The translations under genes and the position numbers were made by a program. Below are positions 5,457-5,582 of a stretch of DNA of 5,582 bases, piece by piece (the stretch's first letter is position 1; every line of letters begins with the position of its first letter). The stretch covers positions 1-5,582 of the forward strand of contig DJER01000026.1 of assembly GCA_002431905.1 (NCBI GenBank). The letters run 5' to 3'. The notes beneath the pieces are model-generated. The model did no database searches and was not told the origin of the DNA. It saw nothing but the letters and a program-made list of their open reading frames with translations. This stretch comes from Christensenella sp. UBA5893. Its GTDB lineage: Bacteria; Bacillota; Clostridia; Christensenellales; UBA1242.

Positions 5457-5582
5457 ATGACAGACGAAGAAGAATTTGAAGAATTTCAAAAAAAGTTGGC
5501 AGAAGATATTAAAGAATCTATAGAATTTATGAACGACTTTAATGAAAGAATGTCAAAGCTAGATAAAAGTGAAATAAAGAGC
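5457..5582 (+). CDS. Hypothetical acidic protein (3' end outside window)
   Basis: An open frame of 42 codons starts at ATG 5457 and runs off the window. The ribosome site AAAGGGGG (5441-5448) lies eight bases upstream and a good promoter lies before that, so the start is well supported although too little is visible to identify a family. The visible part, beginning MTDEEEFEEF, is rich in Glu, Asp and Lys, has no signal peptide or hydrophobic segment, and is likely helical, with a charge pattern compatible with a coiled coil. An earlier ATG pair near 5429 is out of frame and reaches a stop after 16 codons, so it was not used. Function is unknown. Confidence 0.7.
   Translation, partial: MTDEEEFEEFQKKLAEDIKESIEFMNDFNERMSKLDKSEIKS

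Overview
The window looks like chromosome from an AT-rich, endospore-forming member of the Clostridia, probably an uncultured gut commensal. Three things point there: a gene for the late mother-cell sporulation factor pro-sigma-K, an RNase P RNA of class A (the ancestral type kept by Clostridia, whereas most Bacilli carry class B), and a BspA-type leucine-rich-repeat protein of the kind common in gut anaerobes. No species can be named from the sequence alone.

Layout, left to right. (1) 1-1485, plus strand: the 3' part of a BspA-like LRR protein whose beginning lies outside the window, with near-identical 69-bp tandem repeats, closed by a strong intrinsic terminator (1494-1554). (2) 1664-1695: a hairpin with T/A tracts on both sides, probably a terminator for the minus-strand gene and possibly bidirectional. 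(3) 1706-2470, minus strand: a divergent CYTH-like protein. (4) 2471-2592: a 122-bp divergent promoter region that includes a sigma-E-like promoter and a possible SpoIIID site. (5) 2593-3294, plus strand: uninterrupted sigK encoding pro-sigma-K with a recognisable processing site. (6) 3392-4759, plus strand, with its own sigma-A-type promoter: a 455-residue protein whose C-terminal third looks like a divergent diadenylate cyclase (DAC/DisA_N) domain. (7) 4798-5138, plus strand: rnpB, driven by a good promoter that starts two bases after the previous stop codon. (8) 5139-5456, 318 bp without a gene: a 130-bp nested palindrome (5134-5263) that overlaps the rnpB 3' end and probably terminates it, a short hairpin of a dispersed-repeat type (5327-5371), and a strong promoter (5402-5430). 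(9) 5457 to the window end: the first 42 codons of an unrecognised acidic protein.

The genes do not form one operon: strand changes, terminators and separate promoters break the window into single-gene units. The most interesting element is the DAC-like protein, which keeps the DGA motif but not a normal RHR motif and carries an undefined N-terminal sensor-like half. It sits next to sigK and two genes from a degenerate CYTH protein, another nucleotide/phosphate-binding fold. Any link between them is inference only.
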